Of a stretch of 18,345 nucleotides of DNA, positions 1-6,858 are shown piece after piece (within the stretch, counting starts at the first letter, position 1; each line of letters opens with the position of its first letter). Source of the DNA: Chitinophagaceae bacterium (GTDB taxonomy: Bacteria > Bacteroidota > Bacteroidia > Chitinophagales > Chitinophagaceae); the NCBI GenBank assembly GCA_003534175.1, contig DPFD01000203.1, positions 1 through 18,345 on the forward strand. The letters are read 5' to 3'. The notes beneath the pieces were generated by a model. It had not been told where the DNA came from and ran no database searches. It saw only the letters and a program-made list of their open reading frames with translations. The position numbers and the translations under genes were made by a program.

Positions 1-1233
1 GTGTGTGGGCTGCACCGAGGGTATAATGGAATAATCACTGAAATAATGCATATCCTTTTCATCCACAACCTGTGCGTGCTCAATCCGCCAGCGCCGGTCG
101 TTCTTTCCTTTCAAAACCGCGGCATAGGTTTTCAGGAGGTGCAGGTTGGCGCTATCTCCAATGGCATGCGTACACAATTGAAAGGGTGATTCAATGAGGC
201 GTTGGGCAATGCGTTCAAAGTGCTCCGGGTTGCTCAGCAGAAAACCGTTCCAGCCTGCACGATCGTGATACGGATGCTTTAAACAGGCTCCGCGCGAACC
301 CAGTGCCCCGTCACCATACAACTTAAACCCGCCCATGGTGAGTGCGGGAGATTTATAAACACCTCGTTTCAGCCAGTAATCATAATATGCCAGGCTATCG
401 CTCATCAATACATACAGTTTCAGCTTCAGCGCCTGATCCCGGTTCAGTTTTTCAAGCCATTGAAATTCGTGCATGGATATACCGCAATCGTGCACGCCCG
501 TTAACCCAACGGAAAGGCATACACGCTGCATATCGAGAATGTACTGCATCGATTCGGCTTCTGAAGGCCTGGGTATCAAGGCATCCACATATTCCATGGC
601 CTTGTCAATGAGCATACCGGTGGGTTTACCGTTTTTCAGTAATACTTCACCGGAGGCAATGGTAAAGTGTTCGTCTATCCCTGCCCGTTGTAATGCAACC
701 TCATTCACCAGCGCGGCGTGGCCATCAACCCGCTTCAACAATACGGGCCGGTCGGGAAACAGTGAATCCAGCAGGCGTTTATCCGGATATTGCTTATCGG
801 GCCAGTCGTTCTGATCCCATCCCCTTCCATACACCCATTCACCGTGAACAGATTTACTGCCCTCCACCACTTTCTGAATTACTTCTTCAAATGAATGTGT
901 ACCGGTGAGGTTTATTTTCCAGGCGTCTAATGCGTATCCCGTGAAATGTCCGTGCGCATCAATGAAACCGGGATAGATAAACTTCCCGCCGGCATCTATC
1001 TTATTTTTTGCATCGAATTTTTTTAACAGGGATGCTGTGTTGCCCATGGCTACCAATTTACCCTCGCGGATAGCCATGGCCGCCGCGGTGGAAAAGCTTT
1101 CATCCACGGTATATATGGTAGCGTTAAAAACGAGTGTATCCACCTCCTCTTTTCCGGAACAGGAGGTTAGCATGCCGGAAATAGTGAGCACTGAAATCAG
1201 GAGCAGATTGAATAACCAGGGTAGTTTTTTCAT
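1..1233 (-). CDS. YtcJ-type amidohydrolase, lipoprotein, 3' end cut off by window edge
   Basis: The reading frame is open from an ATG at 1233 to base 1 (411 codons) with no stop, so the C-terminus lies outside the window. The N-terminus is a lipoprotein signal: KK, a hydrophobic stretch, then LTSC with the lipid-attachable Cys at residue 25. The rest fits the amidohydrolase_3 (YtcJ-like) family of metal-dependent hydrolases: GFIDAHGH with metal-binding His94 and His96, KLYGDGALGSRGA around Lys304, THAIGD with His356, and RIEHAQ with His386. Members cleave C-N bonds of amides or formamides, but the substrate cannot be read from sequence. A periplasmic or outer-membrane-anchored location is inferred from the lipobox. 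The gene lies 53 bp downstream of the DUF2200 gene on the same strand and may share its transcript. The family call is firm; the substrate is unknown. Confidence 0.9.
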   Translation of the reverse strand, partial: MKKLPWLFNLLLISVLTISGMLTSCSGKEEVDTLVFNATIYTVDESFSTAAAMAIREGKLVAMGNTASLLKKFDAKNKIDAGGKFIYPGFIDAHGHFTGYALDAWKINLTGTHSFEEVIQKVVEGSKSVHGEWVYGRGWDQNDWPDKQYPDKRLLDSLFPDRPVLLKRVDGHAALVNEVALQRAGIDEHFTIASGEVLLKNGKPTGMLIDKAMEYVDALIPRPSEAESMQYILDMQRVCLSVGLTGVHDCGISMHEFQWLEKLNRDQALKLKLYVLMSDSLAYYDYWLKRGVYKSPALTMGGFKLYGDGALGSRGACLKHPYHDRAGWNGFLLSNPEHFERIAQRLIESPFQLCTHAIGDSANLHLLKTYAAVLKGKNDRRWRIEHAQVVDEKDMHYFSDYSIIPSVQPTH

Positions 1234-1286
1234 TGTACGTTGTTGGTTGAGGCATTACTATTATAAAATAACCCTGTAAGGTTGCT

Positions 1287-1637
1287 TCACTTTCTCAATA
1301 TTTTTTCCATCGTTTTTCCTTTGGCCAGTTCATCCACCAGTTTATCCAGATATCGAATCTGTTGCATCAATGGATCGGTAATGTCTTCTACCCGATATCC
1401 GCATATCACACCCGTAATCAAATGGACGTTTGGGTTTATTTTCGGAGCCTGGTTGAAAAAAGTTTCAAAATCAACCTGCCGGTCTATTTGTTGTTGCAGT
1501 TGTTTTACATTATACCCCGTAAGCCAGCAAATGATAGTGTCTACTTCTTCCCTGGTTCGACCTTTCTTCTCAGCCTTCTGTACATAATACGGATACACTC
1601 CGGCAAAAGCCATCGAAAATATTTTTGTCTGCTTCAT
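1287..1637 (-). CDS. DUF2200 family protein
   Basis: A 116-residue protein matching the DUF2200 family along its whole length. Recognisable stretches are [19 protein letters not shown] near the N-terminus, IICWLTGY at about residues 35-42, [24 protein letters not shown] and a C-terminal [20 protein letters not shown]. The family is small, cytosolic and has no established biochemical role, so none is proposed. The start is an ATG at 1637, and the length is typical of the family. It is divergent from ligA across 143 bp (1638-1780), where I see no convincing promoter or RNA structure. It is 53 bp upstream of the amidohydrolase gene on the same strand. Confidence 0.9.
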   Translation of the reverse strand: MKQTKIFSMAFAGVYPYYVQKAEKKGRTREEVDTIICWLTGYNVKQLQQQIDRQVDFETFFNQAPKINPNVHLITGVICGYRVEDITDPLMQQIRYLDKLVDELAKGKTMEKILRK

Positions 1638-1780
1638 GTGCCTGCTTTAAAAATTGTATACACCCTATATCAATCTGAAAAATAAAACATTTACCTGTAT
1701 CGGACTGTAAAATTCACTGAACCGCTGTGTTACAGGTTGTTGTTATTATCTGCACGTGATAAAGCAATCGCTGCTGAAGA

Positions 1781-3913
1781 ATGAACGGTAAAACTGTACT
1801 ACTTTTGAGTGGTATGAAAAGTTTATCTGCTGTTCATGAAATGCAACAGGAAACCAATGAGTGGCTGAAGCGCACCGGCCAATCTGTTTCGGTTACCCCT
1901 TCAGCACTGGAGGCATTGCGCCGGGTGCTGAGGTTTCATGAAATGCGTTACTATGTGCAGCATGATCCGCTGATTTCCGATGCAGAATATGATCAGTTGT
2001 TCCAATGCCTGATTGATATGGAAACCGGCCATCCTGAATGGATTACGCCCGATTCTCCTTCGCAGCGTGTAGGGCCCGGACTGGTAAAGGATTTTCCTAA
2101 GGTGAATCATCTGGTACCTATGTTGTCTTTACAGAATTCATATTCAGTGGAGGACCTGCGGGATTGGGATAAACGGGTACGGTCTCTCAGTGGTACAAAC
2201 GATATCGAATATTGCATTGAACCCAAATTTGATGGTGCCAGCATCTCCCTGATTTATAGTGATGATACACTGGAACGAGGAGCTACCCGCGGCGACGGCT
2301 CTGTGGGCGACGACATAACGGCAAACATTAAACGCATTAAAACCCTGCCACTGCAGGCCGTTTTCAGCAGGTACGGTATCGGGCAGATAGAAATCAGGGG
2401 CGAAGTACTGATGAGTAAATCTGTATTTGACCGATACAATCAATCGCTCATTGAATCCGGACAGGCCCCGCTGGCCAATCCCCGCAACGCCGCGGCCGGC
2501 ACCTTACGCATTAAAGATGCGGCAGAAGTGAGCCGGCGCCAACTCGAAGCTTTTGTATACCACATCAGCTTTGTGCAACCCGTTCCGGGTGCCGAAACCA
2601 GCCCCCTCCTGCTAACGCATAGTGGCAATGTGCAACTGCTTTGGGATTTAGGTTTCCGCAGTCCGGTGCGTGAATTAAAAGTGGTGCACGGCATTGAGGC
2701 GGTGATTGCACATGTACAGGATTTTGAGCAACACCGTGATGCATTGCCGTATGAAATTGATGGTATGGTAATCAAGGTGAACAACCTTCAAATGCAGGAA
2801 CAGCTGGGCATGACGTCACACCATCCGCGCTGGGCCATGGCCTATAAATTCAAGGCGCGCCAGGCCACCAGCCGGTTATTGGATGTTACCTATCAGGTAG
2901 GAAGAACCGGCGCGGTTACGCCGGTAGCCAAAATACAACCTGTGCAGGTAGGCGGCGTTACCGTTAGTAGCATCTCTATCCATAATGCAGATTACATCAA
3001 AGAAAAAGACCTGAAAATTGGAGACACTATTTTAATAGAAAGAAGCGGTGATGTGATTCCTCAGGTAGTAAAATCTTTTGCGGAGTTGCGTACCGGTGAT
3101 GAAAAGAAAATTGAGTTTCCAACACACTGCCCGGAGTGTGGCGATGCCTTATACCGACCGGAAGATGAAGCGGTGTGGCGTTGTGTGAACATCAACTGCA
3201 AGGCACAGGTGGTGGAGCGTATCATCCATTTTGTAGGTAAAGACACCATGGATATTCGCCATTTGGGCGAGTCGAACATCCGGAAGTTTTACGAACTGGG
3301 ATTGCTGAAAGACATACCGGGGATATATACACTCGATTACCATGCGATACGCCAACTGGAAGGCATGGGCGAAAAGTCGGTGGCCAAATTGCAGGAGGCC
3401 ATAGAAGGCAGCAAAACGCGTCCGTTATACCGGATTATTTACGCTTTAGGTATACGCTATGTGGGAGAAACCACCGCTAAAACCCTGGCGCAACAAATAC
3501 GGCATCTCAATGATCTGGCCGATATGGATGAGGAGCAGCTGATGGCTTTTGAAGATATCGGTGTGAAGGTAGCGGGCAGCATCGTGCAGTTTTTCCGGAA
3601 TCCTGATAATGTGCAGATGATCCGGGAGCTGGAGGCGCTGGGAGTAAAGCTGGAACAGGAAGAGCGCAAAGCCGTATCAGGCGGGCTCTCAGGGAAAACC
3701 TTCCTATTCACGGGAACGCTTAGTAGCATGAAGCGCTCCGAGGCCGAAGCGCTAGTAGAAGCCCGCGGCGGTACGGTACTCGGCAGCGTGAGTAACAAAC
3801 TCAACTACCTGATTTTCGGGGAAGATGCAGGGAGTAAACTCGAAAAAGCGAAGAAAATCCCCTCCATTACAATACTGCCGGAAAATGATTTTTTAAAAAT
3901 GTTGTCATCGTAG
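1781..3913 (+). CDS. ligA: NAD+-dependent DNA ligase LigA
   Basis: Seals nicks in duplex DNA using NAD+ during replication and repair. All domains are present in order: the NMN-binding Ia domain with RYYVQHDPLISDAEYDQL (residues about 56-73), the adenylation domain with the nucleophilic Lys149 in EPKFDG and RGATRGDG near 166-173, an OB fold (GDTILIERSGDVIPQVV), a four-Cys zinc finger (Cys450, Cys453, Cys468, Cys473), helix-hairpin-helix repeats (about 490-625) and a BRCT domain (about 633-708). At 710 residues it is longer than the common size of about 670 because the N-terminus carries some 30 extra residues before the Ia domain. Starts at Met12 (1814) or Met21 (1841) are therefore possible; the first ATG is kept because no start has a clear ribosome site. 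The gene is intact and probably essential. Confidence 0.97.
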   Translation: MNGKTVLLLSGMKSLSAVHEMQQETNEWLKRTGQSVSVTPSALEALRRVLRFHEMRYYVQHDPLISDAEYDQLFQCLIDMETGHPEWITPDSPSQRVGPGLVKDFPKVNHLVPMLSLQNSYSVEDLRDWDKRVRSLSGTNDIEYCIEPKFDGASISLIYSDDTLERGATRGDGSVGDDITANIKRIKTLPLQAVFSRYGIGQIEIRGEVLMSKSVFDRYNQSLIESGQAPLANPRNAAAGTLRIKDAAEVSRRQLEAFVYHISFVQPVPGAETSPLLLTHSGNVQLLWDLGFRSPVRELKVVHGIEAVIAHVQDFEQHRDALPYEIDGMVIKVNNLQMQEQLGMTSHHPRWAMAYKFKARQATSRLLDVTYQVGRTGAVTPVAKIQPVQVGGVTVSSISIHNADYIKEKDLKIGDTILIERSGDVIPQVVKSFAELRTGDEKKIEFPTHCPECGDALYRPEDEAVWRCVNINCKAQVVERIIHFVGKDTMDIRHLGESNIRKFYELGLLKDIPGIYTLDYHAIRQLEGMGEKSVAKLQEAIEGSKTRPLYRIIYALGIRYVGETTAKTLAQQIRHLNDLADMDEEQLMAFEDIGVKVAGSIVQFFRNPDNVQMIRELEALGVKLEQEERKAVSGGLSGKTFLFTGTLSSMKRSEAEALVEARGGTVLGSVSNKLNYLIFGEDAGSKLEKAKKIPSITILPENDFLKMLSS

Positions 3914-3917
3914 TAAA

Positions 3918-3925
3918 TACATTTG
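3918..3925 (+). promoter_or_regulatory. Candidate Bacteroidota -7 element before the NUMOD4/HNH gene
   Basis: TACATTTG matches the TAnnTTTG consensus of the main Bacteroidota sigma factor exactly. It lies just after the ligA stop and 62 bp before the start of the next gene. No well-spaced -33 TTG is visible (the nearest, at 3902-3904, is only 13 bp away), so this is a weak call. Confidence 0.35.
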
Positions 3926-3987
3926 TTATATTTAACGTGTGAACGGTAAAGGATGTTTGATAATCATCACCTTTAAATCAAAAAACA

Positions 3988-4551
3988 ATGATTAAAAAAG
4001 TTCCCGGAGAAGTATGGAAACAAATGCAGTTTTCCGGTTATAAAAATCTTCGAAAGAAATATGCAGTCTCCAACACCGGGAGGGCTGCCAGTTACACCAC
4101 TTCTGTACATGAAGATGGTAAATTATTAACCGGTTCCCTCACATCGGGTTACAGAACGCTGAACCTGCATGTGGAAGATGGGAACGGAACCATTTACATT
4201 CATCGTGAAGTGGCCAGATTGTTTTGCCCGAAAAAATCTCCAAAGTACAAGTATGTGATTCATGTGAATCACAAAAAGCAAGACAACAGTGCCAAGAATT
4301 TGAAATGGGCCACACAGGAAGAAGTGAGTGCACATCAGCAAAAGAGTCCGGAAAAAATTGCCTACAAAAAACGGCAGGCCAGTCGCACCACCGGATTAAA
4401 ACTCACGGCCACACAGGTTAAAACCATCAAAGACCAACTGAACAATCCGAAGCGAAAGCTAACGTATCGCCAGATGGCTGAAAAATATAAAGTGAGCGAA
4501 ATGACGTTGTACCGCATTAAGAGCGGCGAGAACTGGAGTAAAGTAAAATAA
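3988..4551 (+). CDS. NUMOD4/HNH-type protein with C-terminal helix-turn-helix
   Basis: A 187-residue protein with three parts. Residues about 6-45 are NUMOD4-like (GEVWKQM, then KYAVSNTGRAASY). Residues about 68-117 resemble the HNH_3 nuclease core: IHREVARLF with His72, VNHKKQDNSAKNLKWAT with Asn94/His95 and Asn104, and a final His116. Residues about 137-187 look like a DNA-binding helix-turn-helix (LTYRQMAEKYKVSEMTLYRIKSG). Proteins of this build occur in phage and homing endonucleases and also as stand-alone chromosomal genes in Bacteroidota. Sequence-specific DNA binding is likely; cleavage is only inferred from the partly kept HNH residues. It has an A-rich leader with no Shine-Dalgarno site and its own terminator. 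It lies 74 bp after ligA. No intron, IS or direct repeat was seen around it. Confidence 0.8.
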   Translation: MIKKVPGEVWKQMQFSGYKNLRKKYAVSNTGRAASYTTSVHEDGKLLTGSLTSGYRTLNLHVEDGNGTIYIHREVARLFCPKKSPKYKYVIHVNHKKQDNSAKNLKWATQEEVSAHQQKSPEKIAYKKRQASRTTGLKLTATQVKTIKDQLNNPKRKLTYRQMAEKYKVSEMTLYRIKSGENWSKVK

Positions 4552-4573
4552 GTGCTCCCCCGTTAATGAAAAG

Positions 4574-4602
4574 AAAGGTTATGCGTTTGCGTAACCTTTT
4601 TT
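4574..4602 (+). terminator. Rho-independent terminator after the NUMOD4/HNH gene
   Basis: An 11-bp stem (4574-4584 with 4589-4599, one G-T pair) closes a GTTT loop and is followed by a run of T (4597-4602). It lies 22 bp after the stop of the NUMOD4/HNH gene and should end that transcript, and perhaps the ligA one. Confidence 0.85.
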
Positions 4603-4732
4603 GTTGGAATGCATACAAGCGACTTTACTGAAACGTAAAAAATCACTAAGTGTTTTGATGAAGAAAATGAAAAAGTGTTAGGGTGAAGAATAACTTAAAT
4701 CGTTCTACACTGTTGTATAAATTTATTCATCA

Positions 4733-5036
4733 TTTTGCATAGTAGCTCCCTGCATCATTTTTTAATACCATTTCCTCTTCAATAATTTATCGAAACAAAA
4801 TTTCATACCCTTTTTCAAAAAAGAGTTCATAAGGAGTGCGGCATTTCTTTGTTCTGCTGACTTCAACAAACTTCAGTACTACTCATTCTGGCAAATTGAT
4901 TTGATATTTTATGTGCTTCATTCAACGAGTGCATTTCCATTTCGGAATACTCAATGGTTTTTTTATAAAATAAATATATCCGGGCTAAAGGTTGCTTGTG
5001 AAGTTCAGCATCAAAAAAAATGGCCAGTGATAAAAA
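4733..5036 (-). pseudogene. Possible decayed small gene, broken by one frame change and one stop
   Basis: On the minus strand a frame is open for 57 codons from 5036 to 4866 and reads like protein (for example LARIYLFYKKTIEYSEMEMH), ending in TGA at 4865-4863. A second frame opens at 4882, within 20 bp of that stop, and runs 31 codons (KCRTPYELFFEKGYEILF) to a TAA at 4789-4787. It continues for 18 more codons (IIEEEMVLKNDAGSYYAK) to TGA. The hand-over of frames within 20 bp and the plausible amino-acid use suggest a remnant. The first frame has no ATG near its beginning, and I recognise no family. Chance open frames cannot be ruled out in DNA this AT-rich. Confidence 0.3.
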
Positions 5037-5045
5037 TCACCGGCC
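5013..5045 (-). terminator. Strong minus-strand intrinsic terminator
   Basis: Read on the minus strand, GGCCGGTGAT pairs with ATCACTGGCC around a TTTT loop (10 pairs with one mismatch) and is followed, after one A, by eight T (5013-5020). It lies about 230 bp past the stop of the JmjC gene and fits as the end of its transcript. Confidence 0.7.
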
Positions 5046-5123
5046 TTGCTTACCTCTGAAACCACAAGAAAAAAGTTAATAGAGGTGTATAATTCTATTA
5101 AAAACAAATGAATACTAAAATGT

Positions 5124-5159
5124 AAAAAAACTGATGTAGCAGGAAAATCCTTTAGCTAC
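5124..5159 (-). terminator. Second, weaker minus-strand terminator-like hairpin
   Basis: On the minus strand GTAGC and AGGA, split by a TAA bulge, pair with TCCT and GCTAC around a TTT loop. Five bases later comes a run of seven T (5130-5124). It sits between the JmjC gene and the stronger hairpin at 5013-5045, so the two would act in tandem. Confidence 0.4.
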
Positions 5160-5272
5160 GAAACGGTAATTAAGGAAAAGAATTTAGCCGGTCCTTTAAT
5201 AAGATAATATTGGAACTGTCTCTTGGAGTAGGAGGTAAAATTAATATATTTTTTGAAACTATATAATTTTTT

Positions 5273-6157
5273 TTAACTTTTTATTCCGGCGTGGGCCAGT
5301 GCCTGACTGGCAGCAGTGTACACCTGCCTTTTCTTCCGGTTATACCACCATTCGGGGGCTGTTTTTTTCATCAGGGTATCGATCCCGCGCATACCGAAGA
5401 GTTTCCACACGCCTCCCAGTTTACCGGTCAGGCTGGATTGCATCGCACGGAGGCTCATCGCATAACCCGCATCTATGTATTCCATGTGGTGCCAGTATCC
5501 TGCCGGCATAAACAGGGTATCGCCATGTTCGAGGATTACCTCGTAGCCCTTGGCCAGTTTTACCGCCGGAAAGTTCTCATAATCAAACCCTTGTGAATAA
5601 TTCGCAAAATTGGCGAGGCTCAACACTTCCCAGGGTTTACGATAAAGTTTGTGCTGTTCTTCAAAGGGAAAGAGTAATACCCGCTTACGCCCGGTGAACT
5701 GGGTATGGAGGATATGGCTCATATCAATATCAAAATGCATGTGGGTGATGGAACCCTGGCCGCCCACAAACAGCATCGGGTACTTTTTCACGAAGCCGGA
5801 CATATATTCATCCGGCCACGTAAAATCGGCCGTTAACTGGGGAGCGTGCTGAAAAATATTGAACAGGAAAATGCGCAAATCGAGGGGGCCAGACCGAGCC
5901 TTTTTTAGGTAATCGCCAAACAACATATAGTCATCTGCTGTATTAATGGGAGTATAGGAATCACTCTTCACGTTGTTGTACACCCCCACCTGCTTATCGC
6001 CTACCACATCAATAAAGTAATCCCAGGTCCACTTATTGAGTGCCGGCCATGATTTAGACATCCCTTTCATCACCACCGGAATCATCGGCCGGTAATAACG
6101 GGTTTTAAAATCAGAGGGAGATAATGTTTCAAATGTATCAACCGGTTTCAACTGCAT
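5273..6157 (-). CDS. JmjC/cupin_8 domain 2-oxoglutarate-type oxygenase
   Basis: A 294-residue cytosolic protein of the cupin_8 (JmjC-like) family: Fe(II) and 2-oxoglutarate dependent hydroxylases, mostly of proteins. Visible marks are the N-terminal PVVMKGMSKSWPALNKWTWDYF, typical of these proteins, then THMHFDIDMSH with the iron-binding His141 and Asp143, FTGRKRVLLFPFEE, and the distal iron ligand His223 or His224 in PAGYWHHMEYID. The C-terminal 60 residues are basic and have no recognised domain. The target is not predictable; a ribosomal or other protein side chain is the usual guess. The start is the ATG at 6157. The gene is divergent from the TetR regulator gene, and the 98-bp gap between the two ATGs carries a -7 element for each gene and a palindrome. 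Confidence 0.85.
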   Translation of the reverse strand: MQLKPVDTFETLSPSDFKTRYYRPMIPVVMKGMSKSWPALNKWTWDYFIDVVGDKQVGVYNNVKSDSYTPINTADDYMLFGDYLKKARSGPLDLRIFLFNIFQHAPQLTADFTWPDEYMSGFVKKYPMLFVGGQGSITHMHFDIDMSHILHTQFTGRKRVLLFPFEEQHKLYRKPWEVLSLANFANYSQGFDYENFPAVKLAKGYEVILEHGDTLFMPAGYWHHMEYIDAGYAMSLRAMQSSLTGKLGGVWKLFGMRGIDTLMKKTAPEWWYNRKKRQVYTAASQALAHAGIKS

Positions 6158-6177
6158 AACCTAAGGGCATTAGGCTG

Positions 6178-6185
6178 CAAAAGTA
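6178..6185 (-). promoter_or_regulatory. Candidate -7 element of the JmjC gene
   Basis: On the minus strand TACTTTTG matches TAnnTTTG exactly, 20 bp before the ATG at 6157. No TTG at the usual -33 spacing was found, so the call rests on the -7 match and its position. Confidence 0.5.
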
Positions 6186-6223
6186 ATAAAATCTACTGTT
6201 TGAGATTAAATAAATTCCTGCCA

Positions 6224-6245
6224 AAAACTAATAAGCGTTAGTTTT
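6224..6245. promoter_or_regulatory. Probable TetR-family operator before the regulator gene
   Basis: An inverted repeat of 8-bp arms, AAAACTAA and TTAGTTTT, around a TAAGCG spacer. The 16-bp core ACTAATAAGCGTTAGT agrees at 13 of 16 positions with the core of the palindrome before paaA (7937-7956). The right arm contains the candidate -7 element TAGTTTTG (6239-6246). The regulator gene starts at 6256, so a protein bound here should block its own promoter. The site also lies upstream of the divergent JmjC promoter. Confidence 0.75.
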
Positions 6246-6246
6246 G
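6239..6246 (+). promoter_or_regulatory. Candidate -7 element of the TetR gene and paaE
   Basis: TAGTTTTG matches the Bacteroidota TAnnTTTG consensus exactly and lies within the right arm of the operator-like palindrome. It is only 9 bp before the ATG at 6256, so the transcript would have a very short leader. No clear -33 element was seen. Confidence 0.5.
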
Positions 6247-6255
6247 TGGAAGCGT

Positions 6256-6858
6256 ATGTCTAAAATCAGCGTAAACGGAAAAGGTAGTTCCAAAGAGATT
6301 ATTGCATCCAAAGCGGCAATGCTTTTTCGCTCGCGCGGATACAATTCCTGTACCATGCGTCAGCTGGCTGAAAGTATGGACATTGAAGCACCCAGCCTCT
6401 ACAACCACATTGGTAGCAAGGCTGAGTTACTGGTGAACATTTGTTTTTCGGTTGCCGACGAATTTAACCGGCACATAGAAGAACTGGAATTGCTCAAGCT
6501 ACCCGGCATTGAAAAAATTGAAAACCTCATTCGTTTTCATATCCGCATCATGATCCGCAGGCACAACGAAGTGTATGTGTCCAACCATGAATGGAAACAA
6601 CTGCCTGACCCATACCTTGCTCAGTTCCTGCAACAACGACGGGTATACGAAAATAAAATGGTGCAGATCATCCGAACAGCCATTCGTAAAAAGGAAATTA
6701 AACCCATCGAACCCTATATTGCCGTGTTAACCATCCTCTCTGCCGTACGGGGCGTAGAAACCTGGCAAAGACATAAGAAAGGCATCACACCCGGAAAGCT
6801 GGAAGACGACATGACACAACATTTACTCAACGGATTAATCAACTCCCATGGCCATTAA
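6256..6858 (+). CDS. TetR/AcrR-family regulator of the paa genes
   Basis: A 200-residue TetR-family repressor. The N-terminal helix-turn-helix is clear (ASKAAMLFRSRGYNSCTMRQ, then LAESMDIEAPSLYNHIGSKAELL, residues about 17-60). The C-terminal helical part (about 65-195) would bind the ligand, in paa systems usually phenylacetyl-CoA, which is inferred from context. The ATG at 6256 is chosen; an in-frame TTG at 6244 would fall inside the probable operator and -7 element. Its stop overlaps the paaE start by 11 bp (CATGGCCATTAA), so the two are translated together. Palindromes before this gene and before paaA suggest that it represses itself with paaE and, separately, paaABCD. In role it corresponds to PaaR of other bacteria, but I do not assign the symbol on sequence alone. 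Confidence 0.88.
   Translation: MSKISVNGKGSSKEIIASKAAMLFRSRGYNSCTMRQLAESMDIEAPSLYNHIGSKAELLVNICFSVADEFNRHIEELELLKLPGIEKIENLIRFHIRIMIRRHNEVYVSNHEWKQLPDPYLAQFLQQRRVYENKMVQIIRTAIRKKEIKPIEPYIAVLTILSAVRGVETWQRHKKGITPGKLEDDMTQHLLNGLINSHGH

Larger units (their letters stand above)
4603..5272. other. AT-rich gene-free stretch between the plus-strand ligA unit and the minus-strand JmjC gene
   Basis: A stretch of 670 bp without an intact gene, visibly richer in A and T than its surroundings. Both flanking units point into it and end in it. It contains two hairpin plus T-run structures in the minus direction (5013-5045 and 5124-5159) and, between about 4733 and 5036, a minus-strand reading frame that seems to be broken by a frame change and a stop. 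No tRNA, known RNA family or repeat array was recognised. Confidence 0.6.

Noticed and set aside
3988-4551. Group I intron or intein carrying the HNH-type gene
   Set aside because: ligA is intact and uninterrupted upstream, and no splice-type structure or split gene is visible.
5052-5086. Inverted repeat ACCTCT/AGAGGT
   Set aside because: Only 6 bp with a 23-base loop and no T-run; likely chance in an AT-rich gap.
6244-6258. TTG start at 6244 for the TetR regulator
   Set aside because: It lies inside the palindrome and the -7 element; the ATG at 6256 gives a normal TetR N-terminus.
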